From positions 1 to 54,273 of the forward strand of contig CAZFDT010000036.1 of the NCBI GenBank assembly GCA_964518335.1: 54,273 nucleotides of DNA, given 5' to 3'. A program made the translations under genes and the position numbers. Within the stretch, counting starts at the first letter, position 1, and every line of letters starts with the position of its first letter. The stretch is from CAZFDT01 sp964518335. Its GTDB lineage: Bacteria; Planctomycetota; Phycisphaerae; Phycisphaerales; Phycisphaeraceae. This document shows, piece after piece, positions 15,930-25,663 of this stretch. The notes under the pieces were generated by a model that searched no databases, had not been told where the DNA came from, and worked only from the letters and a program-made list of their open reading frames with translations.

Positions 15930-17459
15930 ATGGCAGACCGATTGTACACGTCCAGCGAAGCCGACGAAGTCCTCAGCGCTCTCCGCTTCGAAACGAAGCT
16001 GGAGAAGGCGACACTTGCCCGGATCGCCTTCACATTGTCTCTGGTTCGTGAAGGCACGGGCGTCGCTGCCAGCCCGAGTTTCACTGGTGGCGAGATGAAA
16101 AGGCCGACGTTCGTTGGTGAGGACGAAGTCTTCATTCGGTCGCTCATCTCGCAGGTGTACCGCAAGCCAGAGTTCACGGAGGATGAGTTCTTCTCGAACC
16201 GGTCCATCGTCAAGAATCACATCGATAACGGTTCATTGATGCTGGGGCAGTTATTCCAGGAATGCGGCCGCAGCGCGGAGAGCCTGTTGCGGCGTCTGGT
16301 TTCCGAGGTGGAGTTCTCTGGGCGACGCGAGGGGCTTGGTCGTGGTTTGGACATCTTCATCGGTCGGACGCTCCTCCAGAAGACCGACCTGGTGATGGAG
16401 CTCAACAACACGATGATTCATGCGAACTCGCATTTGGCGATCATGGGCAAGCCCGGCGTCGGCAAGACGCAGTTCCTACTGAAGATTCTGGCGGATATTC
16501 GGGTTCAGTCCGACTACCAAACGCACTTCATCTACTTCGACTACAAGGGCGACGTCCAGAACAACGCCCGGTTCTTGGAGACCTCAAAGGTCGTTCCGTA
16601 TCGACTGCTCCAAGGCGGGCAGAACCTACCGATCAACCCCTTCATTCTCCCGAGCTACGACGAGCAGGCGATCAACGTGTCCTGCCGTGAGAAAGCCGAA
16701 AGTTTTGCCTCGATTAACAGCAAGCTGGGTGTTGTCCAGAAGGGCGCGCTGACGGAGGCCCTCAGGGCTGCGTATGCCAAGCGAGCCGGGTCGGCGACAC
16801 CCTATCCGGACTTCCACGACGTCCTTGAGATCGCCACGGTGATGTATGAGGACGACAACAAGAAGGACGACAGCCTGATCGAGGTGCTAAGGGACCTGGC
16901 CACATTTGATCTCTTCTGGCGCCACGGCAGTGAGACGCCGCCTCTGGATCGGCTATCGAACCGCACTATGCTGATTGACGTGCATGCAATGCCGGTGCTC
17001 AAAGAACTGGTGGCCTACTTGGTGATCGAGCGGCTCTACAAAGAGATGGCGACAATGACAGACAGCCCGGTGACGGACGGGCGGCGCACTATACGGACGA
17101 TCCTAGTCATCGATGAGGCACACAACTACCTTAGCCAAAGGAACATCTTTCTTCAGCGGATCATCCGTGAGGGGAGATCGAAGGGCGTCGTGGTCTTCTT
17201 CGCGAGCCAATCCCCGAACGATTTTCAGCAGCAGTTCTTCAATTTCCAGGAACTGCTCGAGTTCGCTTTCATCTTCCAGTGCGATGGGGTGGCCGCGAGA
17301 TCGGTACAGGACATCCTCGGATGCAGCGCAAAGACGGCGAAGGACCTGCAGACCGAAATCGCTCGCCTGGAACCTTGGCAAGTCATCAGCCGAAGTCCGC
17401 AGAAGACCGAGGAGTTCGTGAAATTCACCGCAGAGGCGTTCTACCGAAGCTACTCCTGA
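15930..17459 (+). CDS. DndE-domain/HerA-FtsK-like ATPase fusion
   Basis: This encodes 509 residues, three bases after the DndD-like gene. Residues ~1-115 resemble DndE (LYTSSEADEVLSALRFETKL, then RIAFTLSLVREG), a small nicked-DNA-binding protein. A P-loop ATPase follows, with Walker A GKPGVGKT (173-180), an FDYKGDVQNN strand typical of HerA/VirD4/FtsK motors, and Walker B ILVIDEAHNY with D395-E396. ASQSPNDF is a sensor-like segment. The motor class forms hexamers that translocate double-stranded DNA. Fused to DndE it could replace the missing HsdR motor and bring DNA to the nuclease-methyltransferase; that is inference. The gene ends the first module. Confidence 0.75.
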   Translation: MADRLYTSSEADEVLSALRFETKLEKATLARIAFTLSLVREGTGVAASPSFTGGEMKRPTFVGEDEVFIRSLISQVYRKPEFTEDEFFSNRSIVKNHIDNGSLMLGQLFQECGRSAESLLRRLVSEVEFSGRREGLGRGLDIFIGRTLLQKTDLVMELNNTMIHANSHLAIMGKPGVGKTQFLLKILADIRVQSDYQTHFIYFDYKGDVQNNARFLETSKVVPYRLLQGGQNLPINPFILPSYDEQAINVSCREKAESFASINSKLGVVQKGALTEALRAAYAKRAGSATPYPDFHDVLEIATVMYEDDNKKDDSLIEVLRDLATFDLFWRHGSETPPLDRLSNRTMLIDVHAMPVLKELVAYLVIERLYKEMATMTDSPVTDGRRTIRTILVIDEAHNYLSQRNIFLQRIIREGRSKGVVVFFASQSPNDFQQQFFNFQELLEFAFIFQCDGVAARSVQDILGCSAKTAKDLQTEIARLEPWQVISRSPQKTEEFVKFTAEAFYRSYS

Positions 17460-17678
17460 TGACGACTGGCCGGCCATATAACGCGGCGCCCGCTTACTTC
17501 GTGGCGTCGGTCCGTGGAAACGGCAGTTATCGCAATGGCGAATCACCAATGGGTTCACGCGTGGGACATGAACCCGCGTATGGAACATAGGCGGGCGTAT
17601 CGGACTGTCTGACGCGGCACTACGGTGGGCAGGTTGGCACGTCAGCGCCTCACCCTCATTCTCGGGAGATGTTTCAAC
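17460..17678. other. Spacer between defence modules A and B
   Basis: Together with the frame at 17,679-17,873 this makes a ~470-base break in an otherwise gapless coding island. I see no clear terminator or promoter, and no gene. Confidence 0.4.
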
Positions 17679-17873
17679 ATGGGCTACCGATCAGAGACAA
17701 TCGCAGGCGCCATCGGCCGAATTAAGCTGGAGAACCGAGACAAGTGGCAGGTCTTAAGGTTCATAGATGCGCCCCATAGCACACTTACGCGAACTACGGA
17801 GGAACGATATCGGAGTTATGCCGAAATCGCACAGCAGCGTCGTTGGAAATGTGCCCTGGAAAGGCCAAACTAG
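17679..17873 (+). pseudogene. Short frame, possible N-terminal remnant of a DUF262-type protein
   Basis: This encodes 64 residues. The first ~14 residues (MGYRSETIAGAIGR) resemble the conserved opening of DUF262/GmrSD-like restriction proteins as I recall them. The expected FLPAIQREFVW motif does not follow, and the rest (ENRDKWQVLRFIDAP...) is unlike that family. A GGGAG lies ~10 bases upstream of the ATG. I read it as the scar of a lost gene in the island; it could also be a random frame. Confidence 0.3.
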
Positions 17874-17929
17874 GTGCTTCCGCTGAGCCACGATTGCAGG
17901 TATACGTTTGTTCATGCCGAGGGAGCGAT

Positions 17930-20900
17930 ATGGGTGGAATCGTTCACACAGCCTATGACACGATTGAGGATCTGCGAAGGAACCTCCGTGATCGCTACAA
18001 GGACTGTCACTCCGTCCTGAAGGAACTCCTCCAGAACGCAGATGACGCCGGCGCCACGGAACTGCACATCTCATGGCTTCCGGGCCTGCCTGGAGCGGAG
18101 CATCGGCTCCTGCAGGGACCACTGCTGATCATTACAAACGATGGCCCGTTTACCTATCGCGACTCTTACGCGATACATCTGGCCGGAACTGGCAGCAAAG
18201 GGCACGACGAGACCAAAATCGGAAAGTTTGGTCTCGGCCTGAAGAGCGTCTTTCACCTGTGCGAAGCCTTCTTTTACATTTCTGACCCCGATGGCGACCA
18301 CGAGCAGGCCGATGAGGCGCTCAAGGAATTCGGCCGCACGGGAGTCCTGAACCCTTGGTGTAAGGCGCGGTACTCGGCGTGGGATGTCTTTCCTTCGCAG
18401 GATCAGGCACGGCTCCGCGAGATCTGCACATCGCTGATAGGCAGGCCGATCGCCTCGTGGTTCGGCATCTGCCTGCCTCTGCGACGTGAGGACCATTGCC
18501 GACAGGCAGATGGCGATGACCCCGCCGACTGGGCGATTGAGCCGAAGTACTACGGGGAGGCTGATGACGGCGGCCAAGTCAGGCCACCGGACGACATCTT
18601 CTCTGGCCGGCGCGTGGCGAGTCTGCGTCAGATGTTGCCGCTGATGTCGTCGGTGGAGAAGGTGCGATTCTGGTGCGCTGATTCTGCTGGTTCCGACCCC
18701 GTCCTGTTCGCTTCCGTAACACGGAGATCGACTCGCCACGATAGCTGGCGAAAGATGGCGGTCAAGCGAAGTGCTCTGGCCGGCATCATCGACGTAGAAG
18801 GCGACGGGGCAGAGCTTCAGCAGACATATGCCGGCGTCCAGGAATTGCTTGCCAGCGCTGAATTGGCTGGCCTGGCCGCGCGCAGCGACTGGCCGAGGAT
18901 GGACTCGCAGACCGATGCGGGTCGAAAGCGAGCCCCTGCTGCGGTCAAGCAGCACGCGAGCGTCGTCGTGATGGAGCAGCGTGGCGATGGGTCGCTGCGC
19001 GTCGACCGTGCAGTATTCCTGCCGTTGGGTGACCCTCCACATCCGGAGTGCCAGGGCACCGGTGCGCACAGCTTTGAGTTGATGCTTCACGGGTATTTCT
19101 TCGTCGATGCGGGCCGACTTGGAGTCGACTTCGCTGCCAATGGCGAGAAGCCAACGGTCCGGCAGGAATGGAACCGTCGCCTTTATCAGGACGGCACATT
19201 ACCTCTGATCTTGCCAGCGCTTGCGGCATATGCGGAAGCGATTGCTGACGAGGCGGATGCATGCGGTCGCCTGCGGCTTCTGACCAGTTTGCTGACGCAC
19301 CGGGATTGCCATCTCTGGCGGGACCACAGCCGCCATATCTGCCGGGACGCTTCGTGGTGCTTCCGCTTGCTGTCCGGTCGTGGGCAATGGGTGTCTGCGC
19401 CAAAAGAGCTGCCCCTCATACTCCTCCCAGGCGATGAGGCGACCGATCCGTCATTGCCGTTCGCGGTGTTTCCAGCCCTCGAAGGTCGTGCCGAAGGGGC
19501 CGCTCTTTCATTTGCGGACCTGCCCTGCATGGCTACCGAGACCTGTCACGGCATGCCGGTGGACCTGGCGAAAGACCTTCTGGGTTCAGCGCCGCTGGCG
19601 GGGATTGTGGAGATCGATGCACACCTGGACTACCTGTGCCGGTTCTGTACCCATCTGCGCAATCAGAGCAGAGAGGACCATCTTCCGGCGATAGGTCAGA
19701 TGCTGCGCAGGCTCCTCGCTGAGGTGCCCCTTTCTGAACTCCGCAAGCGACAAGATCAAGTGGCAGTCCTGGTGGGCCTGCTGCCCTCAAGCAAGCTGTT
19801 GCCCGTGCCCTTCAAGACAGACCTTGTCCGCGAATCCGAGCGCGTCTACCACACCCTTCTTGGTCAGAAGACTGATATTCTGCCCGTTCCGGACATCTTC
19901 ATCGGTCTCACTGCCCCTGGGACCCGGAGCGTAAGCACGACGGATGCAAGGGCGTTCCTCCAGGCGCTGTCCGTTCTCCGGCCGGCCGGCGCTCAAGAGG
20001 AGGCCTTCCACACGCTGCTTGGCCAGGCGATGTTGTCGATCCTTTCCTCATGGAGGCCGGGGGCCCAGCATCTCCTCGATGAGTTCGGCGACCTTCCTCT
20101 CTTCTACGCGCGCGACTTCTCGTCTGATCGGCGAATGCCTTTGTCGGCTCGCCAGCTCCAGGCCGAACGAGACAGCGGCCTCCTGTTCGCCGGCAGCGCG
20201 GCATTGTGCCGGAAACTCCAGTCCTGTCTCGCCGACGCCTCTGTCTTGTTCCTCACGCAGATCGAGCTTGTAAAGTTGCTGACTGATGCGATAGGCCCCA
20301 TCCCAGCCTGTGATGCCGGTGGATGCGCGGCTCTGCTTGCGAATGAACCGGCTTTGACGTCCAGCGCCCAGCCCCGCCTGGAGCTCCTCCGTGAGTTGTT
20401 GCGTGCTTGGAGCGACAACAGCCCCCCAAGTATGCGGCAGGGATTGCGATACCTGCTGCATGGCGAAAGCAACGTTGGCGACAAGAACTTGCCCCTCTAC
20501 GCCGACGGTGATGGTCCCTGGTGCGCGTTGGTTCGATGTATCCTTGAAGTGGCCGAGCAAGCCTGGCGGATCATTCCCGCTGCACTCATTGACCTGACCC
20601 CGTCGCAGGCTAAACGCTTGGGCGTTCATCAGTGCACGGCCAGTACCGTGGCGGGAGCATGTCTCACGATTGGCACAGCAGGCATTGACTGCACGAGCAT
20701 TGCGGAGCGACTCGAATGGCGAGACCAGATAATCCGCGAATGGCCTGAGGAGACTATAGGCGAACTGAAGGGTCTGCCGATCTACGCATGCAGCAACGGG
20801 ACGTTCACCAGAATAACCGATCAGACATTCATTCGTGGCACACTCCCGCCGCCGCCAACTGCGATATTCCCGCACCGTGTACTCATAGATGATCCCTCCG

Positions 20901-23900
20901 GCGCGATCCATGCACGGGGACTCGCCCCAACGCTGTCGCCCGAAGATATTCTGCGAGCTGTTCTCGGCCTGCCAGAGTGCCAGAAGCATTGGCTGTTCAT
21001 CCTGGCCAGCATTCCGAATACTCCATCTGATGAGCTGCGGAAGCTTCTCCGGAGGGCGCGATGGCTGCCAACCGGTGCAGCCGAGGGGTGTGCGCCGTCA
21101 GAAGTGATCTGTCGCGATGGCCTCTTGCCCTACGTGCGGGAGATGAGCCTGTGTGGACGACAGGTCTATCACAAAGATGACCTTCCAACTGAGCTGACGG
21201 CGCACGCGAGATGGCAACTCGTTGAGGACATGGTTCCTCGCGGAGAGGACCTGTATCGCTGTCTTGGCGAAGCGATCAGAGGCATTCCTGCCTTCGCTGC
21301 CGGACGTGAGACAGTGAAGGAGGATGTACTCGCCACATTTCTCGACACGTTCGGCGATGAGGAGGGCCTCGCGGCCATGCCGGCGGCAGGCCTATTCCGA
21401 GCTTTGCAGGAAGGCGGAGCCGGCGGGACCAGCTGGATTGGCCGGCATTTGCTGCCCAGCGTGAAAGAGCCGCTGGAAGCCAATCGCGCCGAGCAAGTGT
21501 TGTGCTATCTAGCAGGACGCCATAACCAGGCAGGAGCACCGGGAAAGCGTGTGATGCTGGATTTCTTCAATGGATTCCTGCGCGAGCTGGCCGTTAACCA
21601 AGAGTTCGGTCGCGTCGTCCCCAAGCTGCGCCTGTTGAATCAGGAGAATCGCTGGTGCCAGCCATCGTGTCTGGCGATAACCGGTCACAACGTGGCCGCA
21701 TGTAACCTATTGCACCAGTCTCACGTTGAAGTATTCGGCCTCGGCAACCCCGCCGCGGCGGGTCAACACAGCGACTGCTCCGTCGCACGGGACAGTGCCA
21801 TTGCAGGCGAGCGATTTGATCCATCTGCGTTAGCGCAGAGTGCAAGGCTCTTAGCGTCCTACCTCGATATATGGCGAGCCGATGACGTGCCTGACGACGC
21901 ATTGGCTGCGGTCGTGGCGATGCTGGGGAACCAAGATGGGTTCCCCAAGCTCTACGAGAAGCTCAGAGACAGTCGGACTTTGAGCGCGATGCGTGCGCTT
22001 TTCGAATGGCATGCCTCCGGACCGGGCTGGAGGCTTCGCGAGCTGATGGATAAGCAACACTTCTGCATCAAGCCCGCTGACGCAGCCACCGTGGAAGCGA
22101 CCAATATCCTGGGGGAGCGATTTCCCGCGACGGTGAACTCGCAGATCACCTCACTCTTGGACGGATTTGACGGACGAACCTACTTCCCAATGCCCGGTGA
22201 TGAGCGCTGCTACCTCATCCGGCTGCGACAGGTCGATCCAGGACAGCTTGCCAGCGATGAGAAGGTTGCCGTCCTGGGCAACACCGTCCAGGCACTCCGG
22301 TCACTGATCCATCGCCAGAGCGACGAAGACTTCTCGTCGATCTGGCACCAGATCACCCACGTTGGCCAACTCGACATTGAGATTGCACAGGAGATGATTC
22401 TCGAGTCCAGCGCGATGCTACTCGAGACGCAACTGTCAACGCGTCAATCAACGCCTCTCAGGAAACTGTTCAACCGATGGCATCAGGTGCGCCAACAGGC
22501 GAAGACGGCCACAAGTGACGATGAACGGAAGGCTGCTGACGCTGAGCGGACCCAAGTGCTCGACTCGCTTCGACAGCTTCTACGGTCCGATGCTCCGACA
22601 CAGGCCTTCTTGATTGATGAGATCCGCAAGCGGCTGGACGCCTCCAGCTACGAGGCCGCATCGATTCCGTTCGAGTTGTTCCAGAACGGAGACGACGCGG
22701 TTGTTGAGCTCGACGCGCTGTGTCCGGATGCGGATTCGCTTGACCGCGCCCGTTCACGAGACCTGCGACGCTGTTTTGCGGCGGACATCCAGTCGCGCGA
22801 TGGTGTCACTGTCTTGCGATTCATTCATTGGGGTCGGGGGATCAATCAGTTCCGTATTGGAAGCGTTGATCGGCGAGACCTCGGCTTCGATCGTGACCTT
22901 GAACGTATGCTGGTAATGCAGGGATCGGGGAAGGACTATGAACCCGGGGATACGCGTCGCACGGGCAAGTTTGGCCTCGGATTCAAGAGCGTGTTCTTCG
23001 CCTGCGAACAGCCGCGAGTCTTGAGTGGATCGCGGAGCCGATTCCAGGTGCTCGCTGGAGTCTACCCGGAACGACTGCCGGAACTGGACGAGAACCGGCT
23101 TGAGAGCATCTTGGCCCAGTTCGGGGACACGACCCATCGCGGCACAGTGATTGAGCTTCCTCTTCGAGACGGAGTGAGCGAGGATGCGTGCCTCGGTCGT
23201 TTTAGAGAACTGGCCGGCTATCTCGTCGTATTCGCCCGCAGGATTCGGCACTGCACCGTCAGTCAACCTGGAGGCGCTGAGATCATCTGTCACTGGGAGC
23301 CGAACACCATTGTCCCCTGTGTGGAGGCAGGGGCAGCAGGACCTGCAGCACACAAGCAACCAGTATTGGTGTTCCGGCTGGGGGGAGACGGGTATGGCTC
23401 CGTGCTCGTACCCGTAGACGCGGATGGCGTTTGCGGAGAGACACGGCGCGATCTTCCCGAAGTCTGGGTCACAGCACCGACACGACACATCGCCGACGGT
23501 CCGCTGATGGTCAATGGGGACTTTGACCTGAACCCAGGACGAACCCAGTTGCGGGAAACGGCCCGGAATGATCAGATCGCCGATGAGATGGGACAGGCCT
23601 TCGGTGAACTGCTATGCAGCCTATACGAAAGGACCTCAGCCGACTGGAACGAGACGCGTAGCCTGATCGGCTGCCACAGAGCAAGCAACGAGATGTTCTG
23701 GACTTCGCTCTGGGAGGTAGCTGCTCGCTACGCTGATCCAGCCTCGACCAGCACGGTTCTGCATCGCATTCTCTTTGGCTCGGAACACTGCGGCATGCGG
23801 CGGCTGATGCAGAATGCTCGTGTTCTGCCCACGTGCCTGCCTGGCCCCTATGGCGGCTTGACTATGCTCCCGATCCTTCGCTGGCGAATACAAGGCGCAC

Positions 23901-25663
23901 TTGCCGACCCAGATGTCTGGGCGGCCGCGACTGAATGCTCATGGCTTACCCACCGCATCACACAAGGCACGATTGTTGCGCCCGCCGTCGCTGAAGTCCT
24001 CGATCATATTGAACGCCTGGAGCTGACATCGGTGTCTCTCAGGGACATTGTCATCGGATCACTCAAATCCAGTCCCTGGGTCGAGCCCGATGCTGCCGCA
24101 GAACTTGGAGGGTTACTGTCGCCTCAGCGGCTGCGCGAGTTGGAAGCAGACCGTAGGTGGGCCAAGGAGGCAGACGGCCTTCGCAGCCATCTGGCCGAGC
24201 TCTCATTCCTCTCGGCTTCGCAAGGCACGGGCAAGGCGACAAGCCTGTTGGTTAGCCACAGCAGCGCCGGGGATAGGCGAGAAGAAACGCGGCGCGCGGC
24301 ATTCGCCCCGCCCGAGCGCGTCCTGTCAGAGGCCTACATGGGTTCGGCCCTCGAGTTCTTCCTGGCATGCCGAGGTGATATGCGAGCCACAGCTCAGGAA
24401 ATGGCAACGTGGATTCTGACCGCAGATGGCGAGGCACGGCGGCGTGCCGCACTTGAATACCTGGAGCAGGGCGAGCAGAGCTATCGTGTGGAGAAGGAGC
24501 TCAAGGATCTCAAGCCTCAGTACGCTAACTGCTGGCTTGATGATCCCGACACACTCCAAGGGGCCTTGCCCTCTGATCCTAACCGACAAGCTGTTGTGAT
24601 GGGCAAGCTCCAGAAGGGCGAGGAATACGCAGCGTATCAATCCAGGCAGGTGGGCGGCGGTGGAGAAGTGATGGCGGCCTCGCGACCGCCGGCCGCTGTT
24701 CTGGAGGACGTATATTTGTGGTGGGCCGAACAGGGGGCCAATATCGTCGCGTGCCACGATCGCGCTGTCTACCCGGGTGGCCAATTGCCGCCCCTGCGTT
24801 TCGCTGCGTCCGACGATGCGCTCATGCGGGACGTGCAGGTTCGTCGGCCCTGGCTGACTCTCTTCATGCTTGGGGCCATGTACCGCATCGGCCGGACGAC
24901 GCAGCACCAACACCGTGGATTTCTTGACCTGTGCATAGAGAGAGGCTGGCTGGACACCCTGGCAAGCGGCGCGGACGACCCAGCGTCATGGTTCCGCGTC
25001 ATGGATGACTACCTGGATAGTTTGCAGGGCGACGCCGAGTACTTCCAGTGGATGAATCAGTTCCTCGCTTATTACCAAATAGCCCGGTGGCTACCGAGCT
25101 ACATGCGCGCATTCGACGCCGTCACACGCCCCGGGGTGAAGCTTGCCGAGCTGCGGACAATGCATGACATTGTCAATCTGCGGACAAGTCACGTGTTCTC
25201 TGGATCAACGGGCTTCGACGCGCCGCCGTGCAGCCGCATGCTGGGAGTCGGCGCACATTTTGTACTGCGAGAGACCCTACGCATTCGGCTTTCCCAGCAC
25301 AGCGCCTACCGGCCAGTCCCCGGGCTTGCGCCTCTGGCATTTGTTCCAGCACGTAGAACGCGTCACATTGTCGCTCAGATGCTGCGCACAGGCGATTCCT
25401 CGGATCGCGATGATGCTGCCGTACTGCTGAACGATCAGACGACACGAGAGCGTGCCGCCAAGACGATGAGTACTGCGCTGCGTCGCCACCTGGGCGAGGC
25501 TGCCACATTCGACGGGGTCTATGATATCCCGCTGCTAGTGCTTACGTGGCCTCAATACCACGAGACACGGGAGCAGCTTATGGGTTGTCAGGCTGAACTG
25601 CGGGAGGACGACCCACTCGCGTTCCTCAACGATTCAGATGATTCGGAGGATGAGCCAACATGA
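17930..25663 (+). CDS. Giant protein with two sacsin/Hsp90-like GHKL ATPase domains
   Basis: This encodes 2,577 residues. The ATG at 17930 is preferred over the earlier in-frame ATG at 17843 because GAGGGAG lies just upstream and the sacsin-like fold starts there (MGGIVHTAYDTIEDLRRNLR). The first GHKL domain (~1-230) has N-box ELLQNADDAGA (32-42), a divergent G1 box ITNDGP, and G2 box GKFGLGLKSVFHLCE (from 98). A second GHKL domain starts near 1560, with N-box FELFQNGDDAV (from 1581), FIHWGRGIN, and GKFGLGFKSVFFACE (from 1679). Long helical regions lie between and after them and end in an acidic tail. Such ATPases act as chaperone-like clamps; in defence they are thought to sense or remodel. 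The stop overlaps the helicase ATG. Confidence 0.85.
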   Translation: MGGIVHTAYDTIEDLRRNLRDRYKDCHSVLKELLQNADDAGATELHISWLPGLPGAEHRLLQGPLLIITNDGPFTYRDSYAIHLAGTGSKGHDETKIGKFGLGLKSVFHLCEAFFYISDPDGDHEQADEALKEFGRTGVLNPWCKARYSAWDVFPSQDQARLREICTSLIGRPIASWFGICLPLRREDHCRQADGDDPADWAIEPKYYGEADDGGQVRPPDDIFSGRRVASLRQMLPLMSSVEKVRFWCADSAGSDPVLFASVTRRSTRHDSWRKMAVKRSALAGIIDVEGDGAELQQTYAGVQELLASAELAGLAARSDWPRMDSQTDAGRKRAPAAVKQHASVVVMEQRGDGSLRVDRAVFLPLGDPPHPECQGTGAHSFELMLHGYFFVDAGRLGVDFAANGEKPTVRQEWNRRLYQDGTLPLILPALAAYAEAIADEADACGRLRLLTSLLTHRDCHLWRDHSRHICRDASWCFRLLSGRGQWVSAPKELPLILLPGDEATDPSLPFAVFPALEGRAEGAALSFADLPCMATETCHGMPVDLAKDLLGSAPLAGIVEIDAHLDYLCRFCTHLRNQSREDHLPAIGQMLRRLLAEVPLSELRKRQDQVAVLVGLLPSSKLLPVPFKTDLVRESERVYHTLLGQKTDILPVPDIFIGLTAPGTRSVSTTDARAFLQALSVLRPAGAQEEAFHTLLGQAMLSILSSWRPGAQHLLDEFGDLPLFYARDFSSDRRMPLSARQLQAERDSGLLFAGSAALCRKLQSCLADASVLFLTQIELVKLLTDAIGPIPACDAGGCAALLANEPALTSSAQPRLELLRELLRAWSDNSPPSMRQGLRYLLHGESNVGDKNLPLYADGDGPWCALVRCILEVAEQAWRIIPAALIDLTPSQAKRLGVHQCTASTVAGACLTIGTAGIDCTSIAERLEWRDQIIREWPEETIGELKGLPIYACSNGTFTRITDQTFIRGTLPPPPTAIFPHRVLIDDPSGAIHARGLAPTLSPEDILRAVLGLPECQKHWLFILASIPNTPSDELRKLLRRARWLPTGAAEGCAPSEVICRDGLLPYVREMSLCGRQVYHKDDLPTELTAHARWQLVEDMVPRGEDLYRCLGEAIRGIPAFAAGRETVKEDVLATFLDTFGDEEGLAAMPAAGLFRALQEGGAGGTSWIGRHLLPSVKEPLEANRAEQVLCYLAGRHNQAGAPGKRVMLDFFNGFLRELAVNQEFGRVVPKLRLLNQENRWCQPSCLAITGHNVAACNLLHQSHVEVFGLGNPAAAGQHSDCSVARDSAIAGERFDPSALAQSARLLASYLDIWRADDVPDDALAAVVAMLGNQDGFPKLYEKLRDSRTLSAMRALFEWHASGPGWRLRELMDKQHFCIKPADAATVEATNILGERFPATVNSQITSLLDGFDGRTYFPMPGDERCYLIRLRQVDPGQLASDEKVAVLGNTVQALRSLIHRQSDEDFSSIWHQITHVGQLDIEIAQEMILESSAMLLETQLSTRQSTPLRKLFNRWHQVRQQAKTATSDDERKAADAERTQVLDSLRQLLRSDAPTQAFLIDEIRKRLDASSYEAASIPFELFQNGDDAVVELDALCPDADSLDRARSRDLRRCFAADIQSRDGVTVLRFIHWGRGINQFRIGSVDRRDLGFDRDLERMLVMQGSGKDYEPGDTRRTGKFGLGFKSVFFACEQPRVLSGSRSRFQVLAGVYPERLPELDENRLESILAQFGDTTHRGTVIELPLRDGVSEDACLGRFRELAGYLVVFARRIRHCTVSQPGGAEIICHWEPNTIVPCVEAGAAGPAAHKQPVLVFRLGGDGYGSVLVPVDADGVCGETRRDLPEVWVTAPTRHIADGPLMVNGDFDLNPGRTQLRETARNDQIADEMGQAFGELLCSLYERTSADWNETRSLIGCHRASNEMFWTSLWEVAARYADPASTSTVLHRILFGSEHCGMRRLMQNARVLPTCLPGPYGGLTMLPILRWRIQGALADPDVWAAATECSWLTHRITQGTIVAPAVAEVLDHIERLELTSVSLRDIVIGSLKSSPWVEPDAAAELGGLLSPQRLRELEADRRWAKEADGLRSHLAELSFLSASQGTGKATSLLVSHSSAGDRREETRRAAFAPPERVLSEAYMGSALEFFLACRGDMRATAQEMATWILTADGEARRRAALEYLEQGEQSYRVEKELKDLKPQYANCWLDDPDTLQGALPSDPNRQAVVMGKLQKGEEYAAYQSRQVGGGGEVMAASRPPAAVLEDVYLWWAEQGANIVACHDRAVYPGGQLPPLRFAASDDALMRDVQVRRPWLTLFMLGAMYRIGRTTQHQHRGFLDLCIERGWLDTLASGADDPASWFRVMDDYLDSLQGDAEYFQWMNQFLAYYQIARWLPSYMRAFDAVTRPGVKLAELRTMHDIVNLRTSHVFSGSTGFDAPPCSRMLGVGAHFVLRETLRIRLSQHSAYRPVPGLAPLAFVPARRTRHIVAQMLRTGDSSDRDDAAVLLNDQTTRERAAKTMSTALRRHLGEAATFDGVYDIPLLVLTWPQYHETREQLMGCQAELREDDPLAFLNDSDDSEDEPT

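Noticed and set aside
13935..17459. A complete DNA phosphorothioation (DndABCDE) locus
   Set aside because: Only DndD- and DndE-like genes are present. No cysteine desulfurase, PAPS-reductase-like DndC or DndB occurs among the contiguous genes.
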